A program made the position numbers and the translations under genes. A stretch of DNA of 64,000 nt from Campylobacter sp. RM16192 (GTDB lineage Bacteria > Campylobacterota > Campylobacteria > Campylobacterales > Campylobacteraceae), in the NCBI RefSeq assembly GCF_004803855.2, contig NZ_CP012552.1, positions 1,612,001-1,676,000 on the forward strand, read 5' to 3'. Under the pieces are notes generated by a model. The model had not been told where the DNA came from. It saw nothing but the letters and a program-made list of their open reading frames with translations, and made no database searches. The first letter of the stretch is position 1. Each line of letters starts with the position of its first letter. Shown here in pieces: positions 57,216 through 64,000 of this stretch.

Positions 57216-58304
57216 CTAACGCTCAATAGCCGATTGTCTTGCCTTGTCTTTTGTATCAACCCAAATATTTGGCACCGATCCTCCAGGTGTTAAGAAAATT
57301 TTAGCATCGCTATTTTCACGCAAAGCTTCGTTAAATTTACCCTGAATCTCTATTTGTTTTAACTCTAGCAAATTTTGATCCAAACTCTTGGCAACCTCTT
57401 TATTTGCATACGCTTGAGCATCGGCTTCTATCTTAACCGCATCAGCCTTACCTTTAGCCTCTATGATAGCTGCCTTTGCGGTTCCTTCTGCAAGAGCAGC
57501 CTTTTTAAGCGCTTCTTGGTTTGCACGCTCTACTTCGTATTTGGTTCTCTCCGCCTCTTGTTTAGCGATTTGAACGCGCTCAATTTGCTCTTTTACCTTT
57601 TCAGGTAAGATTATCTCTCTAAGTTGAACAGTGAGTAGCTCCACTGGTCTATTTGGCTGAGAGTCGATATCTTTGCGAATTCCCTCATCTATTTGAGCAG
57701 CTATCTCATTTCTCTTAGTAGGAAGCTCTTCGGCTGTATATTTACCAGTTACACTTCTTACCACATCTCGCACTACAGGATCTACTATTTTGCTTTCCCA
57801 GCTAAGACCCCAAGCAGCGATTGTTTGAGGTGCATTTTCCGGATTTAAGCGGTATTGAACGGTGATATCTATGCTTACAGGAAGGTTTCTAGCGTCCAAA
57901 ACCGAAATTGAGTTTTTGCGAATAATTCCCGCTTGAGATTGGGTTGAAAATTTTTGTGTCTCACCCATATCCTCACCTGAAGTATAGTTTATAAGGCGAA
58001 CTCTGGTATCTACGATTATAACTCTTTGAATTCCTGGTATAAAGAAGTGAAAACCCGGCTGCATAGGGTTTGGATCATATTTACCTGCTGTAGCCTTAAT
58101 GCCTACTTCGCCCGAGTTTATAACCACAAAAGGCTGAGTAATAGCTAAAATAGCTATGATAACTATGATAGCGTAAGCAAGTCCTGACATTTTTCCAAAA
58201 TTCTTTGGTAAATTTGGCGCTTTAAAATTCAGCTTTGGACCGTTATTGCTTCCGCCGCTACTATTGTTCTTTTTATTAAAATAATCATTTAAATCTGCTG
58301 GCAT
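57216..58304 (-). CDS. Prohibitin-like SPFH-domain membrane protein
   Basis: A 362-residue protein: a Gly/Asn-rich N-terminal tail, a membrane helix at about 42-61 (LAYAIIVIIAILAITQPFVV), an SPFH/band-7 domain (SGEVGIKATAGKYDPN), and a long coiled coil (VQIAKQEAERTKYEVERANQ) with Ala/Lys repeats. Such proteins form cages around membrane proteases; HflK-like activity or a prohibitin role is inferred. It stands beside ilvE, as I recall in C. jejuni. Confidence 0.88.
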   Translation of the reverse strand: MPADLNDYFNKKNNSSGGSNNGPKLNFKAPNLPKNFGKMSGLAYAIIVIIAILAITQPFVVINSGEVGIKATAGKYDPNPMQPGFHFFIPGIQRVIIVDTRVRLINYTSGEDMGETQKFSTQSQAGIIRKNSISVLDARNLPVSIDITVQYRLNPENAPQTIAAWGLSWESKIVDPVVRDVVRSVTGKYTAEELPTKRNEIAAQIDEGIRKDIDSQPNRPVELLTVQLREIILPEKVKEQIERVQIAKQEAERTKYEVERANQEALKKAALAEGTAKAAIIEAKGKADAVKIEADAQAYANKEVAKSLDQNLLELKQIEIQGKFNEALRENSDAKIFLTPGGSVPNIWVDTKDKARQSAIER

Positions 58305-58324
58305 TCATATCCTTGTTTAGAATT

Positions 58325-59239
58325 TTAAATATAGGTTAGCATTGAAGCATATTTTGGATTTCGTCCGTAAACTACGTCAAAATAAGCATCTTGCAGCTTT
58401 TTAGTTACTTCGCCGCGTTTTCCGCTTCCGATAACTCTAGCGTCGATGCTGCTTATCGGAGTTACTTCAGCCGCCGTACCCGTGAAGAAAGCCTCATCAG
58501 CCACATAAGCCTGATCTCTAGTGATGCGCTCACGGCGAACTTCATAACCTAAATCTTTTGCGATCTTGATAACGGTGTCTTGAGTAATGCTTGCTAGGCT
58601 ATTATCATTTGGAGGTGTTACGATAGTACCGTTTTCAACTATGAAAAAACATTCGCCAGGGCCCTCAGCCACGAAGCCTTCACCGTCTAAAAGCAGCGCC
58701 TCATCGTAGCCGGCATCTTTTGCTTCGTAATTTGCCATTTGCGAGCTTAAGTAGTTTGAGCTTGCTTTTGCCCTATTCATTTGACCGGCCGGATTTAGCT
58801 TGGCAAAGCTTGAAATTTTAACTCTAATGCCCTTTTCAAGCCCCTCATCACCAAGATAAGCGCCCCACTCCCAAGCGGCGATTGCGGTATTTACGGGAGC
58901 TTTTGTGTGAGCTAGTCCCATAATACCATAACCTAAAAATATAATCGGGCGAATATATACGTTGCCGTTAAATTTATTTGCTCTTAAAAGCTCTATTTGT
59001 GCGTTCTCAAGCTCTTTTTGAGTATAAGTACAGTTTAAAATTGTCATTTTTGCAGACTTTAAAAGCCTGTTTGTGTGATCTTGCAGCCTAAAAATCGCCA
59101 AACCTTTATCGGTTTTATAAGCCCTTGTGCCTTCAAATACAGCATTTGCATAGTGAAGCGAGTGGGTTAAAACATGCACTTTAGCATCTTCCCATTTAAC
59201 CAATTTTCCATCCATCCAAATAAATTCAGAAGTATTCAT
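58325..59239 (-). CDS. ilvE: Branched-chain amino acid aminotransferase
   Basis: A 304-residue fold-type IV PLP enzyme for valine, leucine and isoleucine. WMDGKLVKWEDAKVHVLTHSLHYANAVFEG is the start; the PLP Lys is in MNRAKASSNYLSS; LLLDGEGFVAEGPGECFF and FFTGTAAEVTPI follow. It is transcribed toward the prohibitin-like gene and followed by it after about 20 bases. Confidence 0.97.
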   Translation of the reverse strand: MNTSEFIWMDGKLVKWEDAKVHVLTHSLHYANAVFEGTRAYKTDKGLAIFRLQDHTNRLLKSAKMTILNCTYTQKELENAQIELLRANKFNGNVYIRPIIFLGYGIMGLAHTKAPVNTAIAAWEWGAYLGDEGLEKGIRVKISSFAKLNPAGQMNRAKASSNYLSSQMANYEAKDAGYDEALLLDGEGFVAEGPGECFFIVENGTIVTPPNDNSLASITQDTVIKIAKDLGYEVRRERITRDQAYVADEAFFTGTAAEVTPISSIDARVIGSGKRGEVTKKLQDAYFDVVYGRNPKYASMLTYI

Positions 59240-59328
59240 CGATAACCTTTCTACAACTTAATTAAATTTAGATAGTCTAGCAAAAATATGTTTAAAAATT
59301 AATTCGCCATTCTAAAATTTTAGAAAAA

Positions 59329-61026
59329 TTAATCTCTATATGGAATTTGATGTCTTACGCCTTCATAATCTTTGCCATCCACAATTCTTTTTCTTGTGGT
59401 ATCGAATTCATCTCTCAATAAACTTTTTGTAGCCATAAACTCTTCTGGATAAAATTTAATAATATCAGCCATTGTATGAATTATGTCATCACTCATAAAA
59501 GGTTTATCTCTGGCTTTTTCTAAGGCATGCCAAATATCTGAATGTTTTGATATAAATTCATTTGAACCTATAAAAATAAGCGGTATTTCACAAACAAATC
59601 TATTAAAAATACCGCCATGACCAACAAGTCCATTTTGCTCAAAAATACTCTCTCCATGATCGCTTAAATATATTATTAAACTATCTTCATCTTTAAATAA
59701 TTCATAAATTTCATTTACTATAAAATCATTATAGTAAATTGTATTTAGGTAATATCTAAGTATCTTTTTTTCTTTATTGTTAAGTGGCAAATTTAAATCA
59801 ATTTTTCCAAATTTATCAAAATTATTTGGGTATCTAAATTCATATTTTAAATGAGAACCCATCAAATGAAAAACATAAAAATTTTTGTCACTATTAAAAT
59901 TATTAAACAAATCTAACAAAATTTCATCATAAACAGAAATATTTCTCTGTAAATAACTAGAAAATTTACTAATATCAGCTCTCATAGATACACTTGTTGC
60001 GGCACCAGAAAAAACTCCAAATTTTTCTTGGTTGCTAAACCAAGCAGTTTTATACCCGCGAATTTTAAACATATCAACCATATTTAAACTATCAAACCAT
60101 AGTTTTTCTTGATCGTAACTTGAAAAATTTAATACTCTTTGTAAAGATGGATTTGTACTAGTAAACGGACAAACAGTATTATTAAAAGCTATTAGATTTG
60201 AGCTTGCCTGCAAATTTTTTAAATTTGGTGTTGTATTGATAGGATAAGAATAGATTGACATATAATTTCTTTGCGAGCTTTCGCCTATAATAAAAACTAT
60301 ATTTTTTGGTAGGTTTTTATCTTCCAAATACAAATTTAATTTCAAATTTTTACTATAATGCTTTTCATAAAAGTTAATAACTTCATCTAAATTAATTGTA
60401 TTACTCTTATTAGAAAAATAACTAATGTTCACATAAAAGATTCTAAAAATTGCACTTTTATTTATTCTATTAAAATAATCATCTCCTTCTTTGTATTTTA
60501 AAAATGTTTTGCCAATAGAAAAACATATAGATACAAAAAATATGATTAAAAAAATTATATAATTTTTTTTATTAAATTCTAAAGGTTTTACTTTAAAAGA
60601 GAAAAATAAAATTAAAATAGTAGCTAATATAATTAAAAATGATTTTATATCAATAAAAGAATTTCCAAATTCTGATATTTCATTTAAATTTGTATGAACT
60701 ATTGCATCTAAAATAAATACATTAAATTCTGTATAAAATTTTAAAAGTAAAAAAGATTCAAATATAAAAAATAAAGAAAAAATAGCTAACAAAAAATAAG
60801 AAATTTTTTTTAAAAATTTTCTAAAAAAAATCCATAACAAAAAAAACAATAAATTTTCAACACCAATAATATAGAATAACTCAATAAAAATATATTCAAC
60901 AAGTCTTAATTTAAAATCATACTCTATATAGTTAATCCAAATAAGTATTAATGTATTAAATATAAAAATGGCTATAAATATATTTAATATAGGCGATAAT
61001 ATTAGCTGTTTATAAAAATTTTTCAT
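59329..61026 (-). CDS. Phosphoethanolamine transferase (EptA/EptC family)
   Basis: A 565-residue membrane enzyme. Five helices in the first 175 residues are followed by a periplasmic sulfatase-like domain with FIGESSQRNYMSIYSYP (nucleophile Ser or Thr position), the TSTNPSLQR segment, YLSDHGESIFEQNGLVGHGG with metal His and Asp. It moves phosphoethanolamine to lipid A or flagellar targets. The start is ATG 61024-61026 with AAAGG, not the TTG 3 bases earlier. The gene is much more A/T-rich than neighbours. Confidence 0.88.
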   Translation of the reverse strand: MKNFYKQLILSPILNIFIAIFIFNTLILIWINYIEYDFKLRLVEYIFIELFYIIGVENLLFFLLWIFFRKFLKKISYFLLAIFSLFFIFESFLLLKFYTEFNVFILDAIVHTNLNEISEFGNSFIDIKSFLIILATILILFFSFKVKPLEFNKKNYIIFLIIFFVSICFSIGKTFLKYKEGDDYFNRINKSAIFRIFYVNISYFSNKSNTINLDEVINFYEKHYSKNLKLNLYLEDKNLPKNIVFIIGESSQRNYMSIYSYPINTTPNLKNLQASSNLIAFNNTVCPFTSTNPSLQRVLNFSSYDQEKLWFDSLNMVDMFKIRGYKTAWFSNQEKFGVFSGAATSVSMRADISKFSSYLQRNISVYDEILLDLFNNFNSDKNFYVFHLMGSHLKYEFRYPNNFDKFGKIDLNLPLNNKEKKILRYYLNTIYYNDFIVNEIYELFKDEDSLIIYLSDHGESIFEQNGLVGHGGIFNRFVCEIPLIFIGSNEFISKHSDIWHALEKARDKPFMSDDIIHTMADIIKFYPEEFMATKSLLRDEFDTTRKRIVDGKDYEGVRHQIPYRD

Positions 61027-61400
61027 CAATACACCTTTTACAAAGAAACATTATATTACTTTATTAATGATGTAAAAATATATAATATTAAGCATAAAGT
61101 TTTTAACTTCTAACTATATATTTTAATTACAATATTTACAAATTTTATTTGTTATACCAACCTTTTCATATTCTTTAATTATGATAGTAATTGTCTAATA
61201 AGTTTATTGTATCAAAATCTTTCTATAGAATTAGTACATTGTCATTCAAACTCATTATTTTAAAATTTTTGAACTGTTTAAAAGAATCTTAATAATAATG
61301 AATATTTAAAAAACATTATGTTTTTACTTCAAATAGCCAATAAAATATTGTGTATGAAAAAACATAATAAACCAATAAAACTTATTCTAAAAAAATAAAA
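61027..61400. other. 374-base non-coding gap
   Basis: A very A/T-rich gap upstream of the phosphoethanolamine transferase and downstream of the membrane gene at 61401. A minus-strand TATAAT box is at 61050-61055. No open frame or RNA gene was recognised. Confidence 0.55.
61050..61055 (-). promoter_or_regulatory. -10 box for the phosphoethanolamine transferase gene
   Basis: On the minus strand this reads TATAAT, 24 bases before the ATG. Confidence 0.45.
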
Positions 61401-61901
61401 CTAGATGCTATTAATTTCTGAACTTCTCGCGTTATAGACAAACCAGCTTAAAATCATAACTAAAAATATGGCACCTATAAAAGCAAAACCGATAAAGCCT
61501 ACTACTGACAAAGAACTACTAATCTCGGCACTTTTAGGCAAAAAAATAGCTGGCATCCACTCATTAAGAGGTAGTCCAAATGGGAATGAGAAATTTTCCA
61601 AAGATAGTGTCTTGCTCTCATTTGTATAACTAAGTCCGAAAATAACACCTAAAAATATAAAAATATAGGCTATTAATTTTACCGCGAAAGATTTAGGCTC
61701 TATCATGGCAATAATAGCACCAAGTAAAATAATCGCCAAAATAGATCTAATAATCATACTAAGAGGATCTGAGGCGCCACAAAAAAATGATCCGACAAGC
61801 AAACCGATACATACTAAAAACAGAGCCATCCAAGGCTTCCTTGTGCGCTGAAAGTTATATATCCAGCAGACAAAACCTTTATTATCTTTATTATAATCCA
61901 T
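61401..61901 (-). CDS. Membrane protein, four helices, unrecognised
   Basis: A 166-residue protein with hydrophobic segments at about 23-41, 47-65, 70-92 and 132-158. It has three cysteines, one in the N-terminal tail (FVCWIY) and two in the first helix region (VCIG and FFCGA), but no CxxC, so it does not look like a DsbB or DsbI. It is only 3 bases after the DsbL-like gene, where a DsbI would be expected. The function is unknown. Confidence 0.62.
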   Translation of the reverse strand: MDYNKDNKGFVCWIYNFQRTRKPWMALFLVCIGLLVGSFFCGASDPLSMIIRSILAIILLGAIIAMIEPKSFAVKLIAYIFIFLGVIFGLSYTNESKTLSLENFSFPFGLPLNEWMPAIFLPKSAEISSSLSVVGFIGFAFIGAIFLVMILSWFVYNARSSEINSI

Positions 61902-61904
61902 AAT

Positions 61905-62549
61905 CTACTTTCCCAAAAGTTCTTTTATAATTTCAATTAATTTATCTATCGAATAAGCCGCATCTAGATTAATTAGATATTTTCCATTTACGACAAAGGC
62001 GGGTACTCCACTTAAAACAGCAACCGAATAGCTATCGTCCCAACTAGATAAAATTTCTTGCGCTCTTGTTGTGCTTAAAGCCTTTTCATAGTCGCTTCTG
62101 TTTACCTTGGTATCTTTTAAAATTTTATTTATATACTCGTTTTTGTCACTAAATTGTTCGTTTTTGTCGTGATATGATCTATAAATGGCAAATTTTGCTC
62201 TTTTAAACAGAGATTTATCATCAAAATAGCCTATATTTTTCTCCTCATCAAGTGAGATCATAGAGGCTAAAATTCCGCTAACAGTCTCGCCAAATTCACC
62301 TTTTGACTTTAGATGATAAGGTATAAATTTAACTCCATCAAGTTTAGACATTACTTTTTGAGTTACGCCTTTATCAAATTTATAGCAGTGCGAGCAAGCG
62401 TAGCTAAATACTTTAGTAAGAGTATTATCGCCTACCGAAAGCGGTCTTTCGAGCACCTTATATTCTATCCCGTCGGTTAGAGCAAAAGCGCAGGAGCTAA
62501 AAAGCCCAAGTGTAGCCAAAACCTTTATAAATTTAGTAAAAATTTTCAT
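61905..62549 (-). CDS. DsbA/DsbL-family periplasmic thiol oxidase
   Basis: A 214-residue secreted oxidoreductase with a signal peptide (about residues 1-23) and active site FSYACSHCYKF, C52-S-H-C55; the cis-Pro is in LSGVPAFVVNGKY. It inserts disulfides into periplasmic proteins. Since an arylsulfotransferase gene lies two genes upstream, it probably serves as the dedicated DsbL for that enzyme. That pairing is known from E. coli and Campylobacter; the link here is inference. Confidence 0.85.
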   Translation of the reverse strand: MKIFTKFIKVLATLGLFSSCAFALTDGIEYKVLERPLSVGDNTLTKVFSYACSHCYKFDKGVTQKVMSKLDGVKFIPYHLKSKGEFGETVSGILASMISLDEEKNIGYFDDKSLFKRAKFAIYRSYHDKNEQFSDKNEYINKILKDTKVNRSDYEKALSTTRAQEILSSWDDSYSVAVLSGVPAFVVNGKYLINLDAAYSIDKLIEIIKELLGK

Positions 62550-62651
62550 ACAACTCCTTATTAGTCCTGATATTTTATGAAATACTATAAAAGAAATGAT
62601 AAATTTGAGGTTAAAACATTATCTGCCAAATTCGCAAATAATCCGTATAAA

Positions 62652-63596
62652 TCAACTATAAATTTTAGTTAATTTTAATATCCTAATAATGTCAAACATG
62701 CCATCTAAATCGGCTTTTATCTTTTTGTCTAATTTTTTACTTACAATGTTCTTATGAATATCAGGCTCAAAGCTATCAATGCCTCTATTAATCTTTATAT
62801 AAATTCGCCCGTCAACAAAGCTTAATCCGATAGGTACTCTCATATACTTAGCAAGCTTTATAATAGCCTCCATTAAAGCCGGACTTAGTATATACATCGC
62901 ATTTTGGATATCTGTGGTATAAACTCTAAAAAGTTCGTTAAATTCAGCATTATCAACGATAAATTGTTTAGCTACGGGATCATGCGGCTTGCCTTTTGCT
63001 AGCACAAAGGTTTTTGACTCTATCTTTTTATTAAAATCAGCCATAAAAAATATTCCCTTAAAAAACCTTATCTCAACACTCTCTTGCTCCATAGTTACGG
63101 GATTAAAGAAACTATCTTTACCGATTAAATTTAAATCGCTAAAGCTAAATTTGACTCCGTCTATCTCTCCGCTTACAAGATCATTTCCAAACTGTTCGGT
63201 TATGCTAAAGAACAATCTACTTTGCATAATATAAAATAAATTTATATGATTATTCATCTCATATTTAAACCCAAGCGAGTTAAAATAGATTTCAAGATAG
63301 AATTTTTTATATTTTTTCGCAAATTCACTTTTTTCCTTTTTTGCAAAATAAAAGAAAAGATTATGATAAAAGATATAAGCAATGATCAAAGAGAGCATGA
63401 GAGCTAAAATTTGACCTAAATTTTTGCCTTTTATGAAACCAAATTGAGTATTTAATGGAACCTCGGTAAAAATTTCATACAAAAAGTAAAAAATAAATAC
63501 AAATATTATGAAAGTTACAAATATGCGATACGAGAAAAATTTAGAAAGTATCAGTTTTCGCTCTTTTTCAAGCTCAAGTAGTGTCTTCAAACGCAA
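62652..63596 (-). CDS. DUF3137-family membrane protein
   Basis: A 314-residue protein with two N-terminal helices (about 23-43 and 60-80) and a long soluble domain (VEIRFFKGIFFMADFNKKIESKTFVL, FRVYTTDIQNAMYILSPALME) that matches the DUF3137 pattern of paired strand blocks. Its function is unknown. The start is TTG 63594-63596 or the TTG two codons later. It lies between the sulfotransferase and the DsbL-like gene on the same strand. Confidence 0.78.
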   Translation of the reverse strand: MRLKTLLELEKERKLILSKFFSYRIFVTFIIFVFIFYFLYEIFTEVPLNTQFGFIKGKNLGQILALMLSLIIAYIFYHNLFFYFAKKEKSEFAKKYKKFYLEIYFNSLGFKYEMNNHINLFYIMQSRLFFSITEQFGNDLVSGEIDGVKFSFSDLNLIGKDSFFNPVTMEQESVEIRFFKGIFFMADFNKKIESKTFVLAKGKPHDPVAKQFIVDNAEFNELFRVYTTDIQNAMYILSPALMEAIIKLAKYMRVPIGLSFVDGRIYIKINRGIDSFEPDIHKNIVSKKLDKKIKADLDGMFDIIRILKLTKIYS

Positions 63597-63642
63597 CCTT
63601 TAAATTTGAGTCATTATATCAAATTTAAGCTCTCAAAGAGGA

Positions 63643-63670
63643 TTAACGCGGCCAAATTTAGCCGCGTTAA
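63643..63670 (-). terminator. Hairpin after the arylsulfotransferase gene
   Basis: A perfect 10-bp stem, TTAACGCGGC paired with GCCGCGTTAA around an 8-base loop, 7 bases beyond the minus-strand stop at 63677. No T-run follows, so it may be a partial terminator or processing signal. Confidence 0.5.
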
Positions 63671-63676
63671 AAGATG

Positions 63677-64000
63677 TTAGTATTCAAATATATTTGGATT
63701 TATTACAAGCGAGCGATAAGCCACGTCGTCCCTTGACGCAGACTCAACGTCCATTTCAAATTTGATCTCATTTGTCTTTGGATCGATCTCGATTAGAACC
63801 ATTTTGATAGTCTTATCAGGGCGAAGCAAATTTACGTTTGAGCTTGAGATGTAGTAAGTCTTTTTATCTTTTTGCCACTCGGTGTTGCTGGTAACCGCGC
63901 TATAAAACTCAAATCCGCGCTCTTTGCCAAATTCCCAAGTTTGCTCAACGGTCAAATTTTTCTCATCTATTTTGTATTCAACTGCGCGGGAGTATTTATC
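63677..64000 (-). CDS. Arylsulfate sulfotransferase, C-terminal end
   Basis: Partial: 107 codons ending at 63677; the rest lies beyond the right edge. The visible part reads SRAVEYKIDEKN, then WEFGKERGFEFYSAVTSN and TYYISSSNV, matching the C-terminal propeller blade of AssT/AstA periplasmic sulfotransferases, which move sulfate between phenols. AstA activity is a known Campylobacter trait. The DsbL-like protein downstream would oxidise its single disulfide, as in E. coli. It is identified from this fragment only. Confidence 0.8.
   Translation of the reverse strand, partial: DKYSRAVEYKIDEKNLTVEQTWEFGKERGFEFYSAVTSNTEWQKDKKTYYISSSNVNLLRPDKTIKMVLIEIDPKTNEIKFEMDVESASRDDVAYRSLVINPNIFEY

Overview
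The window is a typical piece of a Campylobacter chromosome (phylum Campylobacterota). The evidence is the A/T-rich base use, the tight gene packing with many short overlaps, frequent TTG starts, the CheV-CheA(REC)-CheW chemotaxis cluster, MqnP of the futalosine menaquinone route, an AssT/DsbL-type sulfotransferase locus, and blocks such as moaA-queE-queD-rsmE-rpmE-rsmI-rlmB-hom-trxA-trxB whose order I remember from C. jejuni. The species cannot be fixed from sequence alone; gdhA, pilT and the DpnII-type restriction locus suggest a non-jejuni member.

Layout. 1-16.9 kb is almost one continuous minus-strand run: fliF (edge), hisC, pheA, a HAD protein, lysA, an LptF/G permease, pth, rplY, pilT, tal, serB, cheW-cheA-cheV, an LpxH-like phosphoesterase, argC, greA, lpxB. 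surE and a TcdA-like gene follow on the plus strand. 18.4-32.0 kb is again minus strand: gdhA, a short YrdC-like protein, a DMT transporter, a GATC-type restriction-modification locus (21.9-24.5 kb), carB, mreC-mreB, clpX, lpxA, fabZ. 32.0-35.8 kb is a very A/T-rich plus-strand glycan island (GT9, GT4, CE4 deacetylase) with long empty flanks. 35.8-39.1 kb holds queH, miaA and a FAD oxidoreductase; 39.2-55.4 kb is a plus-strand housekeeping run from mqnP to purF; 55.4-64 kb is minus strand with two DUF2393 proteins, hisIE, a prohibitin-like protein, ilvE, a phosphoethanolamine transferase, and a DsbL/DUF3137/arylsulfotransferase group cut by the right edge.

The most unusual feature is inside the restriction locus. 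The DpnII/MboI-family endonuclease gene is split into three pieces: its N-terminus and C-terminus read on the minus strand, while its middle third reads on the plus strand. The middle piece (23081-23387) is bounded by a perfect 16-bp inverted repeat (23065-23080 and 23388-23403). Flipping the segment on paper joins all parts in the correct frame at both junctions. One further +1 frameshift in an A-rich tract (about 23270-23283) lies inside the segment. The neighbouring DpnA-like methyltransferase is intact, so the locus now looks like a methylase with its restriction partner switched off or decaying.

Smaller points of interest are a RodZ-like HTH-TM-periplasmic protein, a cysteine-less thioredoxin-like protein wedged between trxA and trxB, a HAD protein lacking the second motif-I Asp, QueE with an insertion within its cluster cysteines, QueH with a long C-terminal extension, and a DUF3137 protein inserted in the AssT-DsbL locus. 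No tRNA, rRNA, CRISPR array, insertion sequence or recombinase gene was seen.
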